Shown: piece after piece, positions 1 to 9,201 of the stretch
Position numbering within the stretch: position 1 is the first letter of the stretch
How the letters are laid out: each line of letters begins with the position of its first letter
Assembly: GCF_001625305.1 (NCBI RefSeq)
Contig: NW_017803169.1
Span: 462,512 to 526,511, forward strand
DNA length: 64,000 bases
Origin: Branchiostoma belcheri
Lineage: Eukaryota > Chordata > Leptocardii > Amphioxiformes > Branchiostomatidae
Reading direction: 5' to 3'
Translations under genes and position numbers: made by a program
Notes under the pieces: model-generated
Told to the model about the DNA's origin: nothing
Database searches by the model: none
The model's input: only the letters and a program-made list of their open reading frames with translations

Positions 1-544
1 GGTCGGTACATTTATGGCCGAGAAAATAAACTACTTGTCAAAGTATGTATTTCCGCGAGGACTCAATTTCACAAAACGGGGTAAATAAAGAGTTCGCGAG
101 TGATTTTAGCTCGCGAAACAAGAGAACCAAGTTCAAAAGGAAATGCCGCCCGCCAGATCACTTCAATCATTATCCGATCGCGGGGGGACGTCACAACAAT
201 GCGTGAATACATGTCGGCCCGACGGCTTGTAAACAACGCAACCGTGAACGCCCGACATTTCGTCTAGCGCGTCCCTTGTACTACCGTTAATTGTCCGTTG
301 AAACTGTAGTTTTACTACTGTCCTCAGCAGAAACAACACTCATTTTAGGACCTATACTCGTTTTTATTCAACATTCTCTGAATAAGTTACATGCTGCATG
401 CTGTCCGAGTATGTTCAGCCTATATCACGCAGTCATTGTTCTCGTATGCTACTAGTATATTCCTCTAGCGTAAAGTACAATTTACTAGTACTACAGGCCT
501 AGGATACTTCAGATCAGTTTAACTCTTCACATGTTTTCGCACTA

Positions 545-780
545 TACAGGGCCGGGGTGACGGAGCGTCGGCACGTGTCAACAGAGTCAGATTTTACACC
601 ATGAAATTAGCGGGCACGCCCCGCCACGCGCCATTCAAACTTCTCACCCCGCTGTTGCTTTGGCCCCCGCCGTGCTAACGGCGTCTAAGTGTACAGACAG
701 TCTTTCCAAAGTGTACGCGGCCAGTCCAGTGAGTCTTTCCTCGCAGACGACCACAACTCAATTTACAAAGCAGGAAGCAT
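545..780 (+). repeat. Left subterminal inverted repeat of the hAT element
   Basis: The block begins CAGGGCCGGGGTGACGG and is read again, reverse-complemented, at about 5700-5935. Similarity runs through the stretches GCGGGCACGCCCCGCCACGC and CCGTGCTAACGGCGTCT. Long subterminal repeats of this kind are probable transposase-binding regions; that role is inferred. Confidence 0.7.
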
Positions 781-1072
781 AATACAGTAGTTTTTCAAGT
801 TCAAGTTGCATACTTTTAGTTTAACTATACTGCTATGTAGTTCTACAGGAAGTATGGCTGTTGACGTTTTACACTTGACATGTACATGATATCCACTTCT
901 GGCGTAAACAATACAGGTCTGAGGAAGTGTGACTGGCAACTCCTTCTAGCGTAAACTACCTACAGGAAATATAAAGCTACTCTATACATGCTATTCAGAA
1001 ATAAACGTTAACTACTTCAGAATTCAACTGGTAGTTTAAACCAACGACGTTAACAGTCTATGGCAGTCTCTT

Positions 1073-3529
1073 TCAATCAGACAGTGGGTTCACAAAGAGC
1101 ATTCTGCGGGGATGACGTGTCGCGTACGTGTTAACGATCTTATCGTAATCAAGCGGAATGTCCCTATGAACGAACAGGAGTAGAAGCGCGTTCAGACGAT
1201 CTTCGCCCATGGTGCTCCTGTACGCGTTCTTGACAAACCTGAGTGCTGAGTTCGCCCTCTCCACGCCGGCACTTGTCACCGGGGTCAACAGCAGGAGGTG
1301 TAACATTTTACACACATTTGGGTAGACCCTTGGGTTGCTGGATGGATGACAGGTGGTTAACTCTAATGAATGTGGTTTGTCCGGAACACCCTGCCACTGC
1401 GTTCGCCATAGTCGAATCTCCTGTCTGAATGTGTGGGGAGATGGTAGGTCGGGCTCGTAGTACTGTTGTAGTTGCTGGATGTGATCTTCCTGGAGGTTGT
1501 CAAGGTTGGATGGGATTAGCAGAAGGGCGCGGCAGGCATGTGCTGTAAGCTGCTGGAAGCGCGTCGCGAGCTGCTCCACCATACTGTCGACAAATGGCAG
1601 GAACACGGACCTTCTGAAGTAGACTTCAGGTGAGTCAGCCTCCACATTGCTCCGCTGTGTTTGCCTCCCACATCTCCGCGGAATCTCCATATTGTTGCCG
1701 ACCCTCTCCGCCATCTCAGTGGCTGTACGGAACACACGTGAGAATTCCTCCTCTGCACTCTGTCTGATGGCCCGCATCTCCGTCAGGACGTGGTCCACTT
1801 TTTCATAGGCCGTGACGACGTCCATTGTGCTGCCTTGTAACAAAACACTGAGAGGCTTGGTGAAGCCAAGGATGAACAAGGCTGACTGAAAGGCGCACAG
1901 GAATGCAGGCTTGTTCACTTGTGACAGCAGCCCGCCGGCTTCTGTGCGTGCCTTGGCGTCCCATCCCGCCTCTAGCGTGATTGCTTCCAAACACTCCACC
2001 AGCGGTTTGTGTAGCTCAGCGAAGTCCTCCAGACAGGTGTGTTTCTCCACCCATCTGGTCTCACACATGGGCTTGATTTTGGTTTTCTTCCATGGTTTGA
2101 GACCAGCAGCAACCCTTTCTTCGTTCCCTCTCTCAATCGCCCTTTCCAGCTCCCGCTGTCTCTTCGGTGAGTACTTAAAGAAAAGCCCCACTGTTTTCAG
2201 CGTTTCCAGCATACACTGAATGTCTTGTACCTTGCAGGCCTTGCAAAGGGCGAGGTTCAAGTCATGGCTGGCGCAATGGAAATAGGGCGCTCTTGGTGCC
2301 GCCGTCCTCTTGAAGTTTGCCGCGCAGCCATTCCGCACCCCTGCCATGTTCCCAGCGCCATCAAAACACTGGGCCCTGCAGTTTCCCGGATCAAGACTGA
2401 CCTGTCTGAGTTCGCCAACTATGGTGTCGCAAAGGGCTCTTCCGGTGATTTCCTCACACGCTGCGAAGAGGAGCAGCCTCTCTACTGGTTTGCCGTCCTT
2501 AGTGTAACGGACAAGTAGTCCTAACTGCTCCCAGTTGCTAACGTCCGTCACCTCATCAGCCATGATTCCAAAGTGCGCCCCGAACTCTTGACTGCCTATT
2601 TCATGGACGATTGTCTCTTGAATGTACTGTTTCATACAGTCCAGAAGCTGGTTCTGTGACGTTTTGGACACGTAAGTTGCGTTCCTAGCACAGGTGTCTA
2701 GGTGTTCTTTCAAAGCCGCATCTCCAGCATCCACCCTCAGCTGCAGCAGGGCATGGAAGTTCCCTTTGTTGGAGAAGGGGTCTGCTGTGCTGTCGTCGCG
2801 ATGTCCGCGGAGGGCTAGCCCCTGCCGGCCACACAGCTCCAGGCATTTTAGAACCGAAACAAGGAAGGCGCGGTTCTTCTCAACGCGTTCGGCTGACTGT
2901 GACGACATTGATAGGTCAATGCGACGTTCAGGGTTCCGCATCGTTTCGACAAATGCTGTCATCTTCGCCAGGGACCTTTTATGGTACTGGCACTTTGCGT
3001 CGTGGTCTTGCATGTCTGCCTTGGCGTCCTTCCAGTTCGTGTACGGACGCTTGACCAAAAGGCTGGGTTGTCCATGTGATGATGTTGTAGGAAACAGCGT
3101 ACAACAAAGGCAGTACAGGCCATCAGTTGCTGACGAGTATGCCAGGAACTTGTGTAGGTCCAACCAGTCTCTCTGACAGTACCTGTTCATGACCCCACCT
3201 GGCCTTCGCTTGTCCTTGTACATTCTAGGCGGGAACTTGAATCCAGTGGGCGGGCATCTCTCCTGGATGAGTCGGTACTTGGTGACGTCATCAACGTTCC
3301 CGTCCGTGAAGTTGGAGATGTCCAAGGCGCGGTCTTCATGACTAGAAGAAGTTGCAACTTGCGACGTGGACGCCGTGGTGTCCGCTACAGATGAAGTCGA
3401 AGGTTCCACGCTGCCCTGAGACTCTGCTGGATCTGACTGGGCGACTGAGCCAGAATGGGAGGATGCAGCACCGAAAAATCTATGTAGATCTGGCTGATGT
3501 GCCCCTTTTTTCTTTTTCCTTGGTTCCAT
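1073..3529 (-). CDS. hAT-superfamily transposase (TTF zinc finger, DUF4371-like core, hAT dimerisation)
   Basis: This uninterrupted 818-residue ORF should encode a nuclear cut-and-paste transposase. From the N-terminus there is a lysine cluster (residues 4-8), a sequence QPDLHRFF (12-19) matching a PCNA-binding PIP box, and a Ser/Thr-rich linker. A TTF-type zinc-finger region with Cys and His around 119-184 follows, then a DUF4371/RNase-H-like core. Candidate catalytic acids are D325 (in MADEVTD), D390 (in FDGAGN) and E757 (in GVERANS), with R492-W493 between. The last 100 residues resemble the hAT C-terminal dimerisation region. The start is the first ATG of the frame. The absence of introns fits a transposon gene rather than a domesticated ZMYM-like host gene. 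The intact frame suggests recent activity. Confidence 0.85.
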   Translation of the reverse strand: MEPRKKKKGAHQPDLHRFFGAASSHSGSVAQSDPAESQGSVEPSTSSVADTTASTSQVATSSSHEDRALDISNFTDGNVDDVTKYRLIQERCPPTGFKFPPRMYKDKRRPGGVMNRYCQRDWLDLHKFLAYSSATDGLYCLCCTLFPTTSSHGQPSLLVKRPYTNWKDAKADMQDHDAKCQYHKRSLAKMTAFVETMRNPERRIDLSMSSQSAERVEKNRAFLVSVLKCLELCGRQGLALRGHRDDSTADPFSNKGNFHALLQLRVDAGDAALKEHLDTCARNATYVSKTSQNQLLDCMKQYIQETIVHEIGSQEFGAHFGIMADEVTDVSNWEQLGLLVRYTKDGKPVERLLLFAACEEITGRALCDTIVGELRQVSLDPGNCRAQCFDGAGNMAGVRNGCAANFKRTAAPRAPYFHCASHDLNLALCKACKVQDIQCMLETLKTVGLFFKYSPKRQRELERAIERGNEERVAAGLKPWKKTKIKPMCETRWVEKHTCLEDFAELHKPLVECLEAITLEAGWDAKARTEAGGLLSQVNKPAFLCAFQSALFILGFTKPLSVLLQGSTMDVVTAYEKVDHVLTEMRAIRQSAEEEFSRVFRTATEMAERVGNNMEIPRRCGRQTQRSNVEADSPEVYFRRSVFLPFVDSMVEQLATRFQQLTAHACRALLLIPSNLDNLQEDHIQQLQQYYEPDLPSPHTFRQEIRLWRTQWQGVPDKPHSLELTTCHPSSNPRVYPNVCKMLHLLLLTPVTSAGVERANSALRFVKNAYRSTMGEDRLNALLLLFVHRDIPLDYDKIVNTYATRHPRRMLFVNPLSD

Positions 3530-3803
3530 ACTCTACTCTCTGGACTCTCTAGAAAATACGATTAAAACAGATTTGTTACTCTGTTGTCACAACCCCAAGT
3601 ATTTTATGTGGCGATCTCTCACCTCATCATGAGCGAGTTAATTAACAAAAGGAAACCAGAACGTGTCAAAAATCCTGAGTTACTTCACTGTCAGCTATAC
3701 TTAGCACATGTGTGCCAGCATGTATTATTTGCATTCCTTATGCTTAGATCACATCATGTCTAAACCGGGGCCCAGCTGGGCTGTAGCCTCCTTCTTAAAC
3801 TTG

Positions 3804-4000
3804 TTGGGCGTCGGCGTTATTTTTTTCTGTGAGCGACGCGAGTAATATGTCGCGAAGGGACGATTTTCTGCCGAGGGAGTTTTTGCCGCGGAGGGAAGCT
3901 TATTAGGTTTCGCGCGAAACCTTCTCTCCACGGCGGCAAAATCGTCCCTAAGCGGCATATTACTCGCGTCGCTCGCAAAAAAAAAAACGCCGACGCCCAA
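3804..4000. mobile_element. Fold-back MITE nested in the hAT element
   Basis: A 197 bp imperfect palindrome is bounded by TTGGGCGTCGGCGTT (3804-3818) and its complement (3986-4000). The arms continue inward through GAGCGACGCGAGTAATAT-like sequence. It lies just upstream of the transposase start, possibly in its promoter. No clear target duplication was found. Confidence 0.6.
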
Positions 4001-5699
4001 TAACTTTGTTTGCATGAACGAAGAACAATACATATCAAGTATATACAGAAATAGTGCCCATGATTATTATTAAAACTTTTCTGTGTTTTGTTGCCTTATA
4101 TATGGTACTTTTCGTTCTCAAAAGCTGCCTGGCCGGCCACGTGTGTGAATTGCGACCACAGCATTACGAACGTCAGATTTTAGAACTACTCATTCTGATC
4201 AGAATCTTGTTAGCGAACGGACAGTCCTTATTACCAATGTGAACTAGTCATTTTTATTCAACGGTTGTCTAACTTAGCTGCTATAATTATTCAGGCAAAG
4301 GCCGTTTGATACTAGATACAAATTTAGCGCGAGTTGACCGAAAATCGCTGATGACCTTCTAATAAAATACAAGCACAAGAAGGAGTTGCAAATTACAGAA
4401 CATATATTTGGGTATCAAGTTGTGTACTTTTACCAAGTTTAGGCATCACTAGTTCAGATATATAATTACTTACTTGATCAGTTGTTCTCGCATCAGCACG
4501 TGTCCCGTCGGTTGTGTCACGATCCGGAGCCGGAGGGCTGACTCCAATGCCGCCGACCGTCTCTCGAGACTATAAGTTTCTAAGGTGCCAACTAAACGAC
4601 GAGCTGTAACTTGAATGCCAAGGCAGTACCACAGTTCAATCAGGACGCGAGAGTAAGAGTATAACTGGCCGTGCCAATAAATATATAACGAGAAACTCAA
4701 GCCTCTGAGCGCGGCATGCAGTATCGGCTGATGAACACACTCGTATCAAGGGACGGACTGGAATGATAGGGGCTGCTCGACTTCTCATTTATTAGGGTTG
4801 GACTTCCACGTGCTAATTAATAGAAGATGCACCATGCTTTATCACATTTGCATCGGCGTCTTTGCTGTATTCTTACGTCTCGAAACTTAGGAAGTCCACG
4901 ACAGAGATGTCACCGCTTTGTGGCTGCCGCCTTCGGACTTTCTGTCTGTGTCACAGACGGCAGATGCATGAAGTACCGTTTATCATGAACGTGAGATAAC
5001 AACATCATGAACGTGAAGGAGGGTTGTGAGACCATACGGCCGTCCCTGAGAATTATCGCCTTCCTACAAAATTGAAACGATGCACTACACGGAGTTGCTA
5101 ATATCACACGTTTTCCCTATGTATTGTCATGTTTACCAGGTTCATAGATCGGTACATAAAAGAAACCTGTCACAAAACAAAGGGTCTTACTAAACAGATC
5201 TAATTATACGTATAGCATAGCACAAAGAGTCTTGGGCTACAAGAAAAACATTGAACACCTTATGATTTCCCATCGTTTATTCTTCATCAGCGTATGATTT
5301 AAATAATTTTCATAAATACTTTCATGGCCATGTGCCACTACAATCACATCACCCCATACTGAGGACTATTTCCTGCGGAAAACCCTACCACTTGCGGCGC
5401 AGGACTTTCTCTGATCTTCAGACTCCCCCAGAGAACGTAAGTTCGAAATATGGTAAGACTCAATTAATTCTTTGTTTCTAACACATCACTGTGAATCCCT
5501 TTGACTCCCACCGGAAATTTTGATAGACAAAAGCACATTGACTAGGTCGAGCTAATTTTTGAATTTCCGTGGTCCAGTCAGGTTCCAGCAGGCACGGTGG
5601 CTCCATTCAATTTTTTGTCATCCGTTGACACGAAATAAATTGGAAGCATCACGGCGCTCCCGAAGTTATGTATTCTCTTTACAAGGAATGATTTAAGTT

Positions 5700-5935
5700 C
5701 AGTGGTCATCCGGGAGGAAAGACCGGCGTCACTTTTGAAGACAGCGACACGGCACAGTGCCGTGTCGCTGTGACAGTGTCTTCAAAAGACAGACGCCGTT
5801 AGCACGGCGGGAGCCAAACCAAGAGCGGGGTGAGAAGTTTGAGTGGCGCGTGGCGGGGCGTGCCCGCTAATTCCATGGACTGTTGACAAGTGCCGGCGCT
5901 CCCCGGCGCTCCCCCCGGCCCTGTAGACTACAGTC
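5700..5935 (-). repeat. Right subterminal inverted repeat of the hAT element, with extra hairpin
   Basis: This is the inverted partner of 545-780. It also contains a palindrome centred near 5756: the 15 bp arms ACAGCGACACGGCAC and its complement, with outer arms CTTTTGAAGAC and GTCTTCAAAAG at 5732-5742 and 5778-5788. The left repeat lacks this hairpin. Confidence 0.7.
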
Positions 5936-6426
5936 CGCGGCGCGTGTCCTTGAAGAACTACTAGTAGTTGTAACCTTTGTACAATTCTTCTACGATTCTG
6001 TGTTTGGCCAGTCGTTTTATTATTTAAAAAAAAATTTTTTTTGCTCAGTCGAACGGGGGGGCGCGCGCCGGGTGCGCCCCCTCTCTGGATCCGCGGATGG
6101 CGTAGTCAGGCCTTTTTAGACTTCGTAATTCGTAGGCAGCCTTCGCAAAAATCAGTGCAATTCGTAATAGGACATTTGCCACAAATCGTAAAGTCGTAAA
6201 TAGCTCTGAGACTTTAACGTAATTTGTAATCGGTGGCAAAAATTTTGCGTAATTCCCATGCAGGCCCTCTAAGATTATTGTACAATTCAGTGCAGTACTG
6301 AGCTGTATGGTATTAATATTGAAGTCATGTCACTTACAATAAGGGCCCACATGTGGAATTCTTGATCAGTTTTGACATATCAACTCACTTTGTACTATTC
6401 ATCATTATTTGGGTGCAACGTCAGTC

Positions 6427-6789
6427 TAGCCTGGTGTCCAGTCTATCGTGATTAGGGTGGGTTTGGGCTGCAGGGGCTCTTCGCTGCCCGACTCTGCTAG
6501 GTTTCCTATGTTCTGCACAACAGTAGCCTGGGTACCATCCGGATTTTTGCTCCGCCACGCTCAAAAAACCTCGAGCGTGGCGGAGTGAAAATCCAGATGG
6601 TACCCAGGCTAGCACAATGGGAGTTGGAGCTACTCCAGACCTGTAGTACAAAACCCCAGCCTTTATTGCAAAACTAGTCCTTCAACACTCCCATCGGGCA
6701 GCCAGGCTGTAGTTTAGCCGAATGGGTGAAAACTATTAGAGCCCCAAATACAGCCTGACCCAACTACGATAGACTGGATACCAGGCTAA
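6427..6789. mobile_element. MITE in FBXO45 intron 2 with a nested smaller hairpin MITE
   Basis: The outer terminal inverted repeats are TAGCCTGGTGTCCAGTCTAT (from 6427) and its near complement ending at 6789. Nested inside at 6524-6611 is a second fold-back element starting TAGCCTGGGTACCATCCGG, whose arms pair almost perfectly around a short loop. The inner family recurs at 22546, 36461 and 49214. Confidence 0.65.
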
Positions 6790-7325
6790 TATGAGGCATG
6801 ACCAAAAAATGGTTCTAGAATCTAATTACTGAATTTACAAGTGGACATTTTGGTGTAGCCTGTACCAGGCTTCAGGAAGCAGCTGGAAAGAGTAGAACTT
6901 GGCCATATAGATACATAACATACCAGGGACATCTCTACTAGTAGTGGACCAACTCACCTGAAAATATCATCTATTTGGCCAATTTCTATGGGTCTTTCTA
7001 AATTCTAGCTGCTATACGAAGCCTGGTAGTAGAGGCTACTTTTCGTGCACTTCAGTACCTACTGATCATTTATAGTCTCTACCAGACTAACTACGCTGGC
7101 TATATATAGGATAATATTTGCCAGGGGTGTTTGGCCGCCTTGGGATTTGACTACAGAGGGAACGAAACTACCTCCCCGTGGTCGGACTCCCTTGGCCCAT
7201 TTGATTCTCTTTTTTGCCGGATTCTACGATCCATATTCCCGTAGAAAGGCCTGGCGGAGGCTAGATCATTTACTTGCCTGATAGTTTCATGCATTGCAAT
7301 AAAGCAAGGTGCACAAAAATGTTAC

Positions 7326-8715
7326 CTGATATTTTGGTGCATTGTTGCACTGCGGGAAGTTGCCCTGGCTGTCCCCATTGTGCAGTAAGTGGTTGTCCAC
7401 GAGGTTCCAACCCCAGGACTGGTCATCACTCCCCAGTAGAGCCACGTAACCATGACACTGTAACAACAACAACAACAAAGTCAACAAAACAACGACAGTT
7501 CTGAGACCGCCATCAAAATATCACCGATTACATCCTTTGTAAATTTTGTTCCCAATAATTATGTTTACCGAAGGAAAACATATTGTTTTTGCTCAGTTTC
7601 CTGTTGTTCTCCAAACCAAAAAGGTCAATGACCTGAACCAGACTGTCTGTTACCATGGTAACTAGTGTTTAGGTATATATCATGTTGCAATTTTATAGCA
7701 GAAGGGATTTAGACTCTTGTCTGACCATATATATGAATGTGTTTGAGTAGGAATTAACAGAGCAGACCATATGCGAAGGTAAACATTATGCATTTTCACT
7801 CACACTCACTCACTATCCTGGTTTTGATTATTTATAACATTTTTTATAACATTTTCTTTGCAAATATTACCTTTCTAATTTTTTTTAAAATTATGAGTAT
7901 GGACACATTGTCATGACATTAGGATATTTAGCAAACTAAAATTTAATTGATGGTCCTCTAATCTGTACTTAAATTCAACATGTAAATTGTAAGTGTGGAC
8001 TAGTCTTAAACTTCGGAACATAAACTAATTATGCAAATGACCTCGACATTTACATAAACCATGCATATTGATGTTTACCTGTAACTAAATTACACATCAT
8101 AAATATGATTTTCACCTTTTAACGTTTAATCTACAATTAAAATTGTAGATATTTGAAAAATTTTGAATTTTTTAAAAAAATATTTAAAAGATTCAGAAGC
8201 GGCTACACGCAATTAAGCGCAAGGAAAGCAAGTATTTGCACTTTTTGGTAAAGGACAATATTATTTTTTCAGACCTGCATAGGGGCATGTTTAGTAGCTA
8301 TCCCCACCACTGCTACCGTTCCTAGCGGCCCATCCCACCACACCTCCCAGGCGTGACGCCCGCTGTTGAAGCCGATCTTGCCGCGGACTCCGTCCGTAGA
8401 CTGCGCCACGGGGTTCCGGTGTAAAGTAAAACCGTTCGGTTTGATATAAATATTCCGAGAGCAGTCCTGAGGGTTCCAGGCATGACAAAAAGCCATAGCC
8501 TTGGCTTTGTATGAGGTAACATTGCACAAAATGTCGGATTTCAACGCCTCGTCCGCCACTTTCCTCACGCACTGAAGTCTCCAAACGTCGCTGTTGTCGT
8601 CGCTGAGGTACTGGCACCAGTGTTTGCAGACCAGGGCGCAGTTTGCCAGGTCTGGGAGGTCTAAACAACCGAAAATCACGTCCAAAACCCGGCATGGTAG
8701 TTTTGCGGCAGCCAT
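7326..8715 (-). CDS. FBXO45: FBXO45-like F-box/SPRY protein (exons 1 and 2; last exon missing)
   Basis: FBXO45 is the substrate-recognition subunit of an atypical ubiquitin ligase with SKP1 and a PHR/MYCBP2 protein, acting in synapse and axon biology (family knowledge). Exon 1 (8275-8715) encodes 147 residues: F-box near residues 5-50 (LVCKHW core), then the start of a SPRY domain through GRHAWEVWW and [10 protein letters not shown]. It ends at a GT donor in phase 0. Exon 2 (7326-7457, 44 residues, [20 protein letters not shown] to APKYQ) has AG and GT borders, also phase 0. The Met at 8715 (MAAAKLP) is preferred because it fits the family start; an in-frame Met exists at 8745. The vertebrate protein has about 60 more residues on a third exon. 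I find no match to them in 1-7325, so that exon probably lies beyond the hAT insertion, outside the window. Confidence 0.93.
7561..7875. repeat. Dispersed repeat, copy A (partner at 30985-31265)
   Basis: The copies share ATGTTTACCG, GTTACCATGGTAAC-like sequence, TCTGACCATATRTATRAAT and AACAGAGCAGACCATATGC in the same order and orientation. There is no coding content. This copy lies in FBXO45 intron 1. Confidence 0.6.
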
Positions 8716-9201
8716 CTTTAAATGGCAAGACCCCGTATGACCCATGTAAATAATACCCGTGAGGTAAAGGCCACCTACGTCGTCAACACTTGTGCATATT
8801 ATGATCTATGCAATGTAACGTTACACACAATTCACTTGGTAATAAAATGAATGGATCCTTTTGAGGTAGACCGATATTTTCTTCAGCGTGGAACATGCCT
8901 TTAGTTAATATCTTTTGGATGTCTTTAGTGTTACGTATTTATTTACATATGGGGACATAAATTAAACTATTTTTAAAACGTTATATATTTCATCTGGTTA
9001 AGGAGGAAACTGAATGATAGAATCTTTAAAACTACATTTCTTTTTAATTTGATTCGCTGGATAGCATATCTCAATCCTACCACAAGGAGTTTTGAAACTG
9101 CTCCAGACGCTACCATATTCGACAGATTTTGATGCTGTGATAATAGGATGGTAATCAGGTTAGTGTTGCGGTAACCTCTGACCTTTAGTTTGAAGAGGAA
9201 G
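8716..9201. promoter_or_regulatory. Divergent promoter region between FBXO45 and ACER3
   Basis: The ATG of FBXO45 (minus) and the ATG of ACER3 (plus) are only 486 bp apart, head to head. CG-rich sequence flanks both ends (FBXO45 exon 1 and 9280-9470 in ACER3 exon/intron 1). No clear TATA box is positioned for either gene. A shared bidirectional promoter is inferred from spacing alone. Confidence 0.6.

Larger units (their letters stand above)
1..6097 (-). mobile_element. Autonomous hAT-like DNA transposon, left end outside window
   Basis: The element contains an intact transposase gene at 1073-3529 on the minus strand. Its right end is the motif CTGGATCCGCGG at about 6085-6096, preceded by a GC-rich block. 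The same terminal motif bounds the shorter copy at 20705-22495 in both orientations. Bases 1-250 match, inverted, the interior of that copy near 22000-22230, so the true left end lies before the window. Inside it, about 545-780 and 5700-5935 form a long subterminal inverted repeat starting CAGGGCCGGGG. Target duplications cannot be scored because one flank is missing. It appears to lie in the last intron of FBXO45. The hAT assignment rests on the transposase; the boundary on shared ends. Confidence 0.75.

Noticed and set aside
1073-3529. Domesticated ZMYM-like host gene
   Set aside because: Intronless, inside matching inverted repeats and with a non-autonomous relative nearby; a transposon is the simpler reading.
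9190-9201. Upstream TTG-based start for ACER3 (KRK extension)
   Set aside because: TTG starts are not expected; ATG at 9202 gives an N-terminus aligning residue for residue with ACER3.
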